Notes under the pieces: generated by a model
The model's database searches: none
What the model was told of the DNA's origin: nothing
What the model saw: only the letters and a program-made list of their open reading frames with translations
Source of the DNA: Thermococcus aggregans
GTDB taxonomy: Archaea; Methanobacteriota_B; Thermococci; Thermococcales; Thermococcaceae
Reading direction: 5' to 3'
Length of the DNA stretch: 64,000 bases
Assembly: GCF_024022995.1 (NCBI RefSeq)
Contig: NZ_CP099582.1
Coordinates: 992,001 to 1,056,000 of the forward strand
Position numbers and translations under genes: made by a program
Shown here: positions 19,093-27,412 of the stretch, one piece after another
Layout of the letters: every line of letters starts with the position of its first letter
Numbering within the stretch: the first letter of the stretch is position 1

Positions 19093-19950
19093 TCAGCTCC
19101 TGTTCTTCACTTTAGAGCCCCGTGAGTTCAGAGGGAGCTCCTTGCCGTAGGCCCTCAGCACGAGATAGAAGGCAACTATCAGGTAGCCGAACTGGACTAT
19201 TACCCTCCCCCACTCCATCTTCACGGAGTATCCGAACAGCACCGCGAAGATTGAGCCTATCGCGCCCTTGTGGTGGAACACGCTGTCCTCGGATATGCCA
19301 AGGTTGTAGGCGGGCTCTTCAATGAAGCCGAGGTGCATGCCCTCTTCCTCTGCCCACTCTATGAGCTCGTGGGTGCCGTAGCCCGCCAGCCCCGCCGCGA
19401 CGAACACCAGCAGGATTGAGCTGTAGTAGAAGAACGTCCTGAGGTTTATGCGCATTCCAACGCCGTATATCATGTAGGCAAGCACGAGTGCCCCGGCCAA
19501 TCCAGCCACGAGCCCGAGGAGAGTGCCCGCCAGGTCCTGCGTCATGAACGGCGTGAGAAAGAGGACGGTCTCAAGCCCCTCCCTGAAGACGACTATGAAG
19601 GTAAAGCCGATCAGGGCCAGGGGCGATATCGCCGTGCTAACCTTGCTCTCTATCTCCGCCCGGATGTTCTTGCCCTTGGTGGCCATCCAGTAAATCATGC
19701 TCGTGAGCACTATCACCGCGAGGTAGGAAGCTATCCCCTCAAAGAGCTCTTTTTCGGCCAGACCGCCGTAGAGCTTTAGAACTACCGCCCCAAGGACTAC
19801 GCTCGCAAGCACGGACAGCCCAACTCCAGTCCACACGTCTTTAATTTGCTTCTCTCTGCCCGTGCGTTTGAGGTACGCAATTATTATCGCCACTATTATG
19901 GCCGCCTCAAGTGCCTCTCTAAACGTTATGAGGAAAGCTCCAACGTTCAT
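19093..19950 (-). CDS. FTR1-family iron permease
   Basis: A 285-residue membrane protein with about seven segments and the two FTR1 iron motifs: FREALEAAIIV near the N-terminus and FREGLETVLFL near residue 124. It imports iron through the membrane; fungal homologues pair with a ferroxidase, and none is visible here. It ends the GC-rich block. A DtxR-like inverted repeat lies just upstream. Confidence 0.92.
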   Translation of the reverse strand: MNVGAFLITFREALEAAIIVAIIIAYLKRTGREKQIKDVWTGVGLSVLASVVLGAVVLKLYGGLAEKELFEGIASYLAVIVLTSMIYWMATKGKNIRAEIESKVSTAISPLALIGFTFIVVFREGLETVLFLTPFMTQDLAGTLLGLVAGLAGALVLAYMIYGVGMRINLRTFFYYSSILLVFVAAGLAGYGTHELIEWAEEEGMHLGFIEEPAYNLGISEDSVFHHKGAIGSIFAVLFGYSVKMEWGRVIVQFGYLIVAFYLVLRAYGKELPLNSRGSKVKNRS

Positions 19951-19968
19951 GGGTTCACCCCCAATCTT

Positions 19969-19982
19969 TTAGGCCAACCTAA
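19969..19982. promoter_or_regulatory. DtxR-like inverted repeat upstream of the iron permease
   Basis: TTAGG-CCAA-CCTAA, five-base arms, 19-32 bases upstream of the FTR1 start. It resembles the half-sites of DtxR/MntR-family iron repressors. The rest of the 346-base gap (19951-20296) holds only AT-rich sequence; I see no gene in it. Confidence 0.45.
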
Positions 19983-20296
19983 TATTTGTAGGGCGGCTTA
20001 TGAGTTTTACCGTTGCCAAATTGAAAACATTGTAAAATGGAAAGAAAACATAACATTACTCATCAACTGCATATGTCGAATTCAAACCAAAAAGGCTCCA
20101 AATAAGGATTTCATACCATGAATACCTTATCAAACTTTCCAGTTTGTGAAAAAAGAAAACCCAGACAAAGGTTGACAAAATTACTGCAGAAAAAATTTTA
20201 CAAAATGGAAACCTTAATCATGTCTTTCCAACCAGATTCCCTCAGTTGTTTTGCTGACAGGTTATCACTGCAAAAAGTTAAAAAGAGCAAAGCTAC

Positions 20297-21430
20297 TCAC
20301 AACAGCCCTTCAGTGAGCTCTTTTATATTGCTCCTTGCCTTTGACCTTAACTTCTCAAGGTGATCACTTAGTGCTTCTCCAATTCCGTGCACAAACAAAT
20401 TCAACGCTTCTTTTCTCGTCAATCCACGGACACGGAGATAAAAGAGCGCATCCTCGTCGAACTGGGCAACGCTCGAAGAGTGTGATGCATTCTCAATCTC
20501 CCCTGTGTCCACTTCAAGCATAGGCACACTGACACCAAGAGAACCCTTGTCCATGATGATAATGTGGGAGTTAACCTCGCTCGAAGAGCCTTTGGCACTT
20601 TCAAAAACTTTTGCAACTCCTCTGTGAACTGTCCAACCGTTCTCGTAAGAGAACCCTTGAACTCTCGTCTCACCCACCGTCTTTTCCCCGTACTGGAGGA
20701 CGTTGGTGAGATAGTCAACAGCAGAGTTTATGCTTATTGGCATCCCCCTCAATACTAGTTCGCTTTTTGCTCCCTCAAGGGAGTAGTCCTCGCGGTGGTG
20801 GCTCATTTTGCCTCCACTAATAATGGTGAAAGCTTTAACTCTTGTCTCTTCTCCAAGGCTCGCTCTCAAGAGGTAATGCGACAGACCTTTGTGCTTCCCG
20901 ACGGTGAGAAGTTCAAACTCGGCGTTCTTGGCCTTGATCTCGACAACAAAAGATTTTGTCCCTTCTTCACCCATGTCGTAGATTATTATCGGAGCTTTGA
21001 CGTTCTCGGCTTCTATGCTGATGTGATGGCTTATGAATGCCCCCTCCGAAAGGTGGGAGACTATAACAAGCGGCTCAAGCAGATCCTCGGTGATCTTCAA
21101 ACGGTAAGCCTTTTTGAGCGCGTAGAAGTGGAAGCCGAGTATCCTCGATTCTTCTGGTTGGGAAAGCCCTAGAGTCCCTTCGCTCAGCTCAACGCCCTTC
21201 GGGAGGTCAAACTTCGCTTCGCTTCCCGATATAAGCACATTGGCTTTAATTTCAACGCTTCCCGCATTCGCTTCAATCGGTAGCTTGAGTGGCGAGTTCT
21301 CCTCGAAGAGCTTCCAGTTTGTATAGCTCTTAATCGTCGGGCTGTCGCCGTACTTCTGGTATGTGAGCGTCTCAAGCGCCTCTCTCGTGATTGAATGAAC
21401 GTGCTCTTTAGAAAGTCCGTTAGAGCGCAT
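20297..21430 (-). CDS. sufD: SufD-type Fe-S assembly scaffold
   Basis: A 377-residue SufBD-family protein. A helical N-terminal region is followed by the beta-helix core and the C-terminal signature ENASHSSSVAQFDEDALFYLRVRGL. It partners SufB and SufC in Fe-S cluster assembly. Its start overlaps the sufB stop (ATGA), so it is the last gene of sufCBD. It lacks the C-terminal Cys/His set seen in SufB, as expected for SufD. Confidence 0.93.
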   Translation of the reverse strand: MRSNGLSKEHVHSITREALETLTYQKYGDSPTIKSYTNWKLFEENSPLKLPIEANAGSVEIKANVLISGSEAKFDLPKGVELSEGTLGLSQPEESRILGFHFYALKKAYRLKITEDLLEPLVIVSHLSEGAFISHHISIEAENVKAPIIIYDMGEEGTKSFVVEIKAKNAEFELLTVGKHKGLSHYLLRASLGEETRVKAFTIISGGKMSHHREDYSLEGAKSELVLRGMPISINSAVDYLTNVLQYGEKTVGETRVQGFSYENGWTVHRGVAKVFESAKGSSSEVNSHIIIMDKGSLGVSVPMLEVDTGEIENASHSSSVAQFDEDALFYLRVRGLTRKEALNLFVHGIGEALSDHLEKLRSKARSNIKELTEGLL

Positions 21431-22857
21431 CAGCCAACACCTCCAACCTCGCTGAACTCAAGCTCTATGACCTTCTTGAGCACCTCGACGTACTCGAAGG
21501 GCAGGCCTTCGAGGATATCGCTTATGAAGCCGAGCACTATGAGGCTCTTGGCTTCCTCTTCCTTTATTCCTCTTGCGTTGAGGTAGAAGAGCTTGTCTTC
21601 GCTTAGTCTTCCAGTAGTTGCCTCGTGGATTATGCTCGCACTCGGTTCGTTGTTCTGGTTGTGCGGGTAAGTGTAGGCTTTGCTCTCCCCGTCGAGGATG
21701 AGCGAGTCACAGGAAACCGTCGCCGTGGAGTCCTCGGCCCCTTTGGCTATCCTGACGAGGCCGCGGTAGATGTTTATTCCACCATTGGCGCTTATGCTCT
21801 TGGAGACTATTTTCGAGCTGGTGTTCTTTCCGATGTGGATGCTTTTCGCTCCGGTGTCCTTGAGGAACGGCCCGTTGCTGAGCGAAACGACGTATTGAGC
21901 TGTCCTCGCGCCGTCGCCCTTCAAGACGCTCGACGGGTAAGTGTAAGTTATTTTGCTCCCTATGCTCCCCTCTATCCACTCGACGTAGGCGTTGTCCTCG
22001 ATTATTGCACGCTTGTTGTTGAAGTTGATGACATTCCTGCTCCAGTTCTGTATCGTTGTGAACTTGACAGTGGCGTTTTTGTGGGCGTATATCTCGACCA
22101 TGCCATCGTGGAAGGAGAAGCCCTTATACATCGGTGCGCTGCAGCCCTCGATGAAGTGGACGTAGCTCCCCTCGTCCGCCACAAGGAGGGTGTGCTCGAA
22201 CTGGCCCTCAAGGGCGGAGCCTATTACGAAAAAGGCTTCAATTGGAAATGGCACCCTAACTCCCTTCGGGATATATACAAACGCCCCGCCGCTCCATAGG
22301 GCGTGGTGCAGAGCTGAGAACTTATGCTCTCCCGGCGGGAAAACTTTTCCAAAGTATTTCCTAACCAAGTCTGGGTATTTCTTTACGGCTTCTTCCATTG
22401 GGAGCATTACGATGCCCTTCTTCTCGAACTCCTCTTTAAGCTGGGAATAGACGCTCTCGCTGTCAAACACTGCCGTTAGTCCGGATAGGAACTTCTTCTC
22501 TATCTCTGGGATGTTGAGCCTCTCAAAGGTTCTTCTTATGTTCTCGGGCAAGTCATCCCAATCCTTCACTTCCTTCTGGAGTTCAGGCTTTGTATAAAGG
22601 ATTAGGTTGTCTAAGTCGAGCTCCTCAATTCCAACGACCCACTTTGGCATTGGAAGCTTCTCGAAAAGCTCTAAAGCCCTCAATCTGTGCCTGAGCATCC
22701 ACTCAGGTTCTTTCTTTATCCTTGAAAGCTCCTCCACTGTATCCCTGCTAATCTTTCCCTTCAGCTCTATCTCCTTTGGGTATGGAACGGCTGTGCCAAG
22801 TATCTCTTCAAGAGAACCCGCCTTCAAAATCTCTTCAAGCTTTGAATGTCTGCTCAT
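21430..22857 (-). CDS. sufB: Fe-S assembly scaffold SufB
   Basis: A 475-residue scaffold on which clusters are built. Recognisable blocks are FPPGEHKFSALHHALWSGG, HFIEGCSAPMYKGFSFHDG, and the C-terminal IHEATTGRLSEDKLFYLNARGI. It overlaps sufC at its start and sufD at its end by ATGA junctions, so translation is coupled. Full length, unlike the short SufB-like protein at 8455. Confidence 0.97.
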   Translation of the reverse strand: MSRHSKLEEILKAGSLEEILGTAVPYPKEIELKGKISRDTVEELSRIKKEPEWMLRHRLRALELFEKLPMPKWVVGIEELDLDNLILYTKPELQKEVKDWDDLPENIRRTFERLNIPEIEKKFLSGLTAVFDSESVYSQLKEEFEKKGIVMLPMEEAVKKYPDLVRKYFGKVFPPGEHKFSALHHALWSGGAFVYIPKGVRVPFPIEAFFVIGSALEGQFEHTLLVADEGSYVHFIEGCSAPMYKGFSFHDGMVEIYAHKNATVKFTTIQNWSRNVINFNNKRAIIEDNAYVEWIEGSIGSKITYTYPSSVLKGDGARTAQYVVSLSNGPFLKDTGAKSIHIGKNTSSKIVSKSISANGGINIYRGLVRIAKGAEDSTATVSCDSLILDGESKAYTYPHNQNNEPSASIIHEATTGRLSEDKLFYLNARGIKEEEAKSLIVLGFISDILEGLPFEYVEVLKKVIELEFSEVGGVG

Positions 22858-23579
22858 ACTGCCTCCACCGCCGCAAAGCCCTTTTCCTCTATCATCTTCA
22901 CTAGCTCAATACCACCGGAAGCAACTATCTTGCCATCCTTTATGACGTGCACTTTGTTGGGCTTGAGGTGTTCCAATATCCTTCCATAGTGGGTTATTAA
23001 GAGAATTGAAGTGCCTTCTTCATGGAGTTTGTTTATAACGCCGGCTATCATCTTCAGAGAATCAACGTCAACTCCACTGTCTGGCTCGTCTAAAATAAGA
23101 AGTTTCGGCTTCACGAGGTATGCTTGAAGCATTTCAAGTTTTTTCCTTTCTCCACCCGAGAATCCAACGTTCAAGAACCTTGTAAGTATTGACTCATCCA
23201 ATCCAAGTTCTTTAACGGCATTAAAGATAAGCTCATAAGCTGCTATCTCGTCTAAACCCTTGAGGTTTTTCAAAACTCTCTGGAGGAACTGGATAACTTT
23301 AACTCCCTCAACTTCCACAGGATGCTGAAAGCTTAGAAAAATTCCTTTCTTGACCCTTTCCTCTGGAGACATGTTAGTAATGTCTTCACCTTCAAAGATA
23401 ATTCTTCCCTCCACTACTCGATACTTTGGATGACCTGCTATAGTCAAAGCCAGAGTAGATTTACCGCTTCCATTTGGTCCCATGACAACATGAAGCTCTC
23501 CATTATCAACGGTGAGAGTTATACCCTTTAGAATCTCCTTGTCTTCAACTTTAACTCTCAGGTTTTCCACTTTCAACAT
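22854..23579 (-). CDS. sufC: Fe-S assembly ABC ATPase SufC
   Basis: A 241-residue soluble ABC ATPase: Walker A GPNGSGKST, Q-loop SFQHP, signature GFSGGERKKLE, Walker B ILDEPDSGVD and switch His in ITHYGR. It drives the SufBCD complex. The ATG at 23579 follows GGTGATGGTC; a GTG lies at 23588. First gene of the operon, with a promoter flanked by a long inverted repeat. Confidence 0.97.
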   Translation of the reverse strand: MLKVENLRVKVEDKEILKGITLTVDNGELHVVMGPNGSGKSTLALTIAGHPKYRVVEGRIIFEGEDITNMSPEERVKKGIFLSFQHPVEVEGVKVIQFLQRVLKNLKGLDEIAAYELIFNAVKELGLDESILTRFLNVGFSGGERKKLEMLQAYLVKPKLLILDEPDSGVDVDSLKMIAGVINKLHEEGTSILLITHYGRILEHLKPNKVHVIKDGKIVASGGIELVKMIEEKGFAAVEAV

Positions 23580-23603
23580 GACCATCACCGTCCATTATCG
23601 GTA

Positions 23604-23652
23604 CATTTTTGTGTAAGGAAAATCGCTTTTAAAGGTTTTCTACACAAAAATG
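23604..23652. promoter_or_regulatory. 12-bp inverted repeat flanking the sufC TATA box
   Basis: CATTTTTGTGTA at 23604-23615 and its exact complement TACACAAAAATG at 23641-23652 bracket the minus-strand TATA-like TTTAAAAG at about 23626-23633. Sites on both sides of a core promoter suggest a dimeric regulator that bridges or occludes it, plausibly an iron or Fe-S sensor. Confidence 0.6.
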
Positions 23653-23732
23653 GGTAATCAAAGATACTCGACAGAGCATAAAAGCATTTTTGCAAGAAGA
23701 GAGTTTCAAAGCAGAAAGAAAGAAAAACGAAA

Positions 23733-24254
23733 TCATTCTCCCTGTATTAAAAGAGACGGGAGCTGTGGTTGTCTCTGACCGAGCTCCTGGTCAAGCATAA
23801 AGAGAACCTGCGGGCTGTCTTTGGCAAATTTAAGCTTATCGAGCACCTTCTTGACACTGGCCTCTTCCTCGACTTGCTCGTTTATGAACTACTCAAGGAA
23901 TGCCCTCGTTGGGTAGTCCTTCTCTTCCTCTGCCAGAGCAGCGAGCTCGTTTATGCACTTGCTTATAAACTTCTCGTGTTCATAAGCGGCTTCAAAAGCT
24001 TCCACCGGGCTCTCCCACTCCTTTGGTGGTTGTGGGATCTCAGTGAGTTCAACTCTGCCGTTGCGGTCATAGATGTAGTTGTAAAATCTCAAAGCATGGC
24101 CAACTTCTTCCTCGGCTTGGGCCTTCATCCAGTTAGCAAAGCCCTCAAGGTTCATGTCATCAAAATAGGCTGCCATTGCAAAATATAGGTATGCGGAATA
24201 AAGTTCCCTATTCAGCTGCTCATTTAAGGCTTTCAGCATTTTTTCACTTAACAT
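23733..24254 (-). pseudogene. ferritin interrupted by an in-frame amber codon
   Basis: From the ATG at 24254 (GGTGATCAAG precedes) the frame reads [20 protein letters not shown] to ...PTRAFLE, then TAG at codon 122 (23889-23891), then continues in the same frame [19 protein letters not shown] to TGA at 23733-23735. The total of 173 codons equals normal thermococcal ferritin length. The family has Trp here (FLEWFINEQ), and TGG to TAG is one base. Ferroxidase ligands Glu17, Glu50, His53 and Glu94 lie before the stop; Glu126/Gln127/Glu130 and the fourth helix lie after it. If real, the truncated product would lack a full four-helix bundle. Confidence 0.88.
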
Positions 24255-24261
24255 CTTGATC

Positions 24262-24277
24262 ACCAAATTAATTTGGT
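24262..24277. promoter_or_regulatory. perfect 16-bp palindrome over the ferritin start region
   Basis: ACCAAATTAATTTGGT. The minus-strand TATA-like CTTAAATAG lies at about 24286-24294, so the palindrome covers the predicted transcription start and touches the ribosome binding site. This is a typical repressor position. Confidence 0.6.
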
Positions 24278-24301
24278 TTTCCAACTATTTAAGTATTTGT
24301 T

Positions 24302-25393
24302 TCAAATTATCCCTTCCTTTTTCAGCTCCGCTCTAATTTTTTCAAATTCTTCCAATTTGCCCTGAGTCACAACTCTCTCAGGCCTGAAGGGACAATCGCA
24401 GTAAGGGTACTCCAAAAAGGCATCGTAAGTTTTTATTTTCTTAGCTATAGCAACTATCTCTTCTTTATCAAAACCCAAGAGCGGTCTGTGTATTGGGAAA
24501 TCCACGCTCATTGTCTCAAAATAGAGATTCGTCAGAGTTTGTGAAGCCACTTGGCCGAGGGAATCACCAGTTACTATCCCTAAAGCCCCTTTCTCCCTTG
24601 CTATCTCCGCAGCTCTTCTAAGCATAGCAACCTTACACACAACACAAGTCCATTCCCTTCTGTTAAGCTTGTTCAACGTAATCACGTAGGGCTTGAGAAT
24701 TTCAAAATGATTCTCCACTATGAGCTCTATCGGCTCGGGGGAATAATCGCTGAGGATTTCCACGACCTTCTCAACCACTTTTCTTGCGTTTTTTCCTTGG
24801 TCAAAGTGAACCGCTATTACCTCGGCTCCCCTTTTCAACATTAAAAAAGCGGCAACCGGTGAATCTATGCCCCCGCTTAAGAGAGCAACAACCTTTCCTT
24901 GCGTGCCAACAGGCAAGCCCCCAACACCTTTAATTTTCTCAAAAAACACATAAGCTTTTCCGTTTATTATCTCTATGCCCACGACAAGTTCTGGATTTTC
25001 CAGATCAACTTTCCAGCCAAATTCTTTAACAATAAACGCGCCTATTTCTTTGTTGACTTCAACGGAAGTTTTAAGGAAGGTTTTATCTAGTCTTTGGGTT
25101 TCAACCTTAAAGCTCCTTGGATTGAACTTTTTAAGAGCCTCTTTGAGGTAATTAGGAACTTCTTCGTAATCCATAACCTTCGCCGGAGATACTGAAACCA
25201 CGCCGGGCACTTTTGCTATTATCTGAGCCGCTTCATCGGGGGCATCAACGAGAATCCGCCCTCTTATTATCTTTACCCTTCCTGCTATGTCTTTTCTTTT
25301 CAGAATTTTCTCGATGTTCTCGGCTAGCTTTTTCTCAAATTCCCTTCTCTTTCCTCGTTTTATCGCTATCTCACCGTATCTTACTATTATCAC
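24302..25393 (-). CDS. thiI: tRNA 4-thiouridine sulfurtransferase ThiI
   Basis: A 363-residue protein with an N-terminal ferredoxin-like/THUMP region (VRYGEIAIKRGKRREFEKKL) and a PP-loop ATP pyrophosphatase (SGGIDSPVAAFLMLKRGAE). It activates U8 of tRNA for thiolation. CVVCKVAMLRRA carries candidate sulfur-handling cysteines; there is no rhodanese domain, as usual in archaea. GTG start at 25393, one base after the stop of the E1-like gene, with GGTGG before it; the longer frame to 25417 overlaps that gene. The E1-like neighbour may be part of the sulfur relay. Confidence 0.93.
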   Translation of the reverse strand: MIIVRYGEIAIKRGKRREFEKKLAENIEKILKRKDIAGRVKIIRGRILVDAPDEAAQIIAKVPGVVSVSPAKVMDYEEVPNYLKEALKKFNPRSFKVETQRLDKTFLKTSVEVNKEIGAFIVKEFGWKVDLENPELVVGIEIINGKAYVFFEKIKGVGGLPVGTQGKVVALLSGGIDSPVAAFLMLKRGAEVIAVHFDQGKNARKVVEKVVEILSDYSPEPIELIVENHFEILKPYVITLNKLNRREWTCVVCKVAMLRRAAEIAREKGALGIVTGDSLGQVASQTLTNLYFETMSVDFPIHRPLLGFDKEEIVAIAKKIKTYDAFLEYPYCDCPFRPERVVTQGKLEEFEKIRAELKKEGII

Positions 25394-25394
25394 G

Positions 25395-26354
25395 TCAACC
25401 ACCCAAGTATCTTGCAAATAAGTTCTTTGCTTCTCTTTCCTCCTCGGCCCCTCTAACTACCATCCTCCCGCTTTTGAAGACCAATATCTCGTAATCCTCA
25501 TCTTCAAACTGAATAAACTGGGAGGTTTTTAGATATTCAATGCCAAGCTTTTCGAGTCTCTCTGTGAATTCATCGAGGTTTATATTCATAGGCTCTGGGG
25601 GTGTTATCTGAATCGAGCCGTCGCAAAGCCTTTCTATTTTTATCCGCTTTTCTAAAAAGGCAAACTCTCGCCTTACACATGCAGGGCAGTCTTCCCTTCT
25701 GGGCACCTCGACCTTTTCAAAGTCCAAGGTTTTTGTGTCAAAGAATATGAGCTCGCTTTTGACTTCTTCACCCAAGAGAATCTTTGCCGCAAGGGCAACT
25801 GCTATTGAAGCTGCTAAGGGTGGAACGTAACTCATAATTCCCGCTACCGCACAGGTAGGCATTGGTCTCGAAGGTAACTTGGGCATAAAGCACCTAAAGC
25901 ACGCTGTCTTGCCCGGAATTATCGGCATTATGTTTCCATATGTTGAAAGAACTCCAACGTAAATCCATGGCTTGTTGTTTTTCACAGCATAGTCATTTAT
26001 GACCTGCCTAGTGTATATGTTGTCCGTTCCATCTATTATCAGACCAGCTTCATCAAGAAGATTAACCGTTGAGGGATTCAGATCCTCGAAATGACCTTCG
26101 ACCCCAAATCTCTCCTTCAGAACCTCGACCTTTGGCTTTCCGACATCCTCCTTGGTATATATCGTCCTAGGTAGGTCGCTCTCGTCTACAAAATCCCTGT
26201 CCACAACGATTATCTTTCCTACTCCGAGCTTGTGGAGGAAGTAAACTTCCCAACTCCCAAGCGCGCCAGCACCAACGACCGCCACGGTACTCTCGCTCAG
26301 CTTTCTTTGTCCTTCAATGCCTATGATCGGGAAATGTCTCGAAAAATCCATCAT
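25395..26354 (-). CDS. ThiF/MoeB/E1-like adenylyltransferase
   Basis: About 319 residues. VAVVGAGALGSWEVYFLHKLG is the ATP-binding loop; VDRDFVDESDLPRT and IDGTDNIYTRQVINDY are family motifs. Cysteines in ACFRCFMP and CPACVRREF probably bind zinc. Such proteins adenylate the C-terminal Gly of ThiS/MoaD/SAMP-type carriers. A C-terminal extension of about 80 residues is beyond the core. Start at 26354 after GGTGAAGGGT. Directly upstream of thiI, so a role in sulfur transfer is likely. Confidence 0.88.
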   Translation of the reverse strand: MMDFSRHFPIIGIEGQRKLSESTVAVVGAGALGSWEVYFLHKLGVGKIIVVDRDFVDESDLPRTIYTKEDVGKPKVEVLKERFGVEGHFEDLNPSTVNLLDEAGLIIDGTDNIYTRQVINDYAVKNNKPWIYVGVLSTYGNIMPIIPGKTACFRCFMPKLPSRPMPTCAVAGIMSYVPPLAASIAVALAAKILLGEEVKSELIFFDTKTLDFEKVEVPRREDCPACVRREFAFLEKRIKIERLCDGSIQITPPEPMNINLDEFTERLEKLGIEYLKTSQFIQFEDEDYEILVFKSGRMVVRGAEEEREAKNLFARYLGG

Positions 26355-26445
26355 ACCCTTCACCGAAAAAAAAATACGAAAACAGGTTTATGAAGTTAAT
26401 CATTTCAAAATTAAATCAAAATTAAATCAATGCTCGGAAGTCGGT

Positions 26446-26913
26446 TCAAAGAGTAGAGCCCGTTAATGTTTTCAGCTCTTCCACGAGCTCTTTTATTCCT
26501 TCATCAAGTCTTTTCCTGATTAAGACTTTCTTGAGAAGGGGCTTCTTTCCGAGAATTTTTTCCATCTGCTCAAGGCATTTTCCCGCCCTTCCCGCGAAAG
26601 TGCAGAAAAAGGCAGCGTTTTTAATCTTATCCTTATTTTGGAGTAGGTAAGTTCTTATAGCGGGGGTTACTCTTCCGTTCCAGACAGGAGTTCCAATAAC
26701 CACCAAGTCGTACTTGGAAGGATCCTTCTCAAACTCTATTTCCGTTGTCTTACCCCTTGTTGCATCGTAGCCAGCTCTTAGAAAGCCCAAAATTCCCTTT
26801 CGGGGCTTTTTGTCTATTACCTCATCAACATCAGCGTTGAGAGCTTTAGCAATCTCTTGGGCGACTCTTTTTGTAGTTCCCCTCCTTGAATAAAATACAA
26901 CAAGCGTTTTCAT
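26446..26913 (-). CDS. flavodoxin-family protein
   Basis: A 155-residue flavodoxin-like protein: VVFYSRRGTTKRVAQEIA is the FMN phosphate loop, followed by LVVIGTPVWNGRVTPAIRTYL. It would transfer electrons or reduce quinones. The ATG at 26913 gives the canonical start MKTLVVFYS; the frame is open to 27030 but that part overlaps the marR promoter. Confidence 0.88.
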   Translation of the reverse strand: MKTLVVFYSRRGTTKRVAQEIAKALNADVDEVIDKKPRKGILGFLRAGYDATRGKTTEIEFEKDPSKYDLVVIGTPVWNGRVTPAIRTYLLQNKDKIKNAAFFCTFAGRAGKCLEQMEKILGKKPLLKKVLIRKRLDEGIKELVEELKTLTGSTL

Positions 26914-26980
26914 GAATATCCCTAGGCTAAAATCACCATCATGATTAATATGTGTTTCTGAGAAAGATTTTAAAGTCAAA

Positions 26981-26994
26981 GTTTCAATTGAAAC
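26981..26994. promoter_or_regulatory. perfect 14-bp palindrome at the marR start (operator candidate)
   Basis: GTTTCAATTGAAAC ends one base before the GTG start at 26996. A TATA-like TTTTAAAG lies at about 26968-26975, so the palindrome sits between TATA and a probable leaderless start. This is an autorepressor position. Confidence 0.65.
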
Positions 26995-26995
26995 C

Positions 26996-27412
26996 GTGCC
27001 CGCAAAGAGTGAAAAGGCATGCGATCTCATATCGGAACTCTACTGGGCCATGAGGAAGGCCTTTGAGGAGCGGCTCGAGGAGTTAGGAGTTACGTTCCTT
27101 GAGTTCAAAGCCCTAGTGCACCTGAAGAGTGCAAAGACCCAGAAAGACCTCCTAAAAGAGATGAACGTCTCCAAATCAACGGCCTCAAAAGTGCTCTCCT
27201 CCCTTGAGAGAAAGAGAATTGTAAAAAGGGAGCGCATGGGGAAGGCATACACCGTCGAGCTAACTGATAAGGGCTTTGAGGTACTTAAGGCCATTGAGAA
27301 AGCTGGAAAGGAGCTTGAGGAAAAGATGTTCTCCCAAATGACGGGCAAAGAAAAATCTGAGTTCCTGTTTCTCCTTAAAAAAGCGATAAACGGGCTGGAG
27401 GGAGGCAAATGA
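26996..27412 (+). CDS. MarR-family transcriptional regulator
   Basis: A 138-residue MarR-type winged helix: LLKEMNVSKSTASKVLSSLERKRIVKRER is the recognition region and wing, with flanking dimer helices. GTG start at 26996; there is no ribosome binding site and TATA spacing fits a leaderless message. Its last bases overlap the MATE exporter start (ATGA), so it probably represses the pair and responds to an exported compound. Confidence 0.92.
   Translation: MPAKSEKACDLISELYWAMRKAFEERLEELGVTFLEFKALVHLKSAKTQKDLLKEMNVSKSTASKVLSSLERKRIVKRERMGKAYTVELTDKGFEVLKAIEKAGKELEEKMFSQMTGKEKSEFLFLLKKAINGLEGGK

Noticed and set aside
21625-22299. 224-codon plus-strand frame inside sufB
   Set aside because: Antisense shadow of a fully conserved SufB, without start signals.
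23889-23891. TAG in ferritin read as pyrrolysine
   Set aside because: Thermococcales are not known to have the pyrrolysine system, the family residue here is Trp, and a one-base change or error explains it better.
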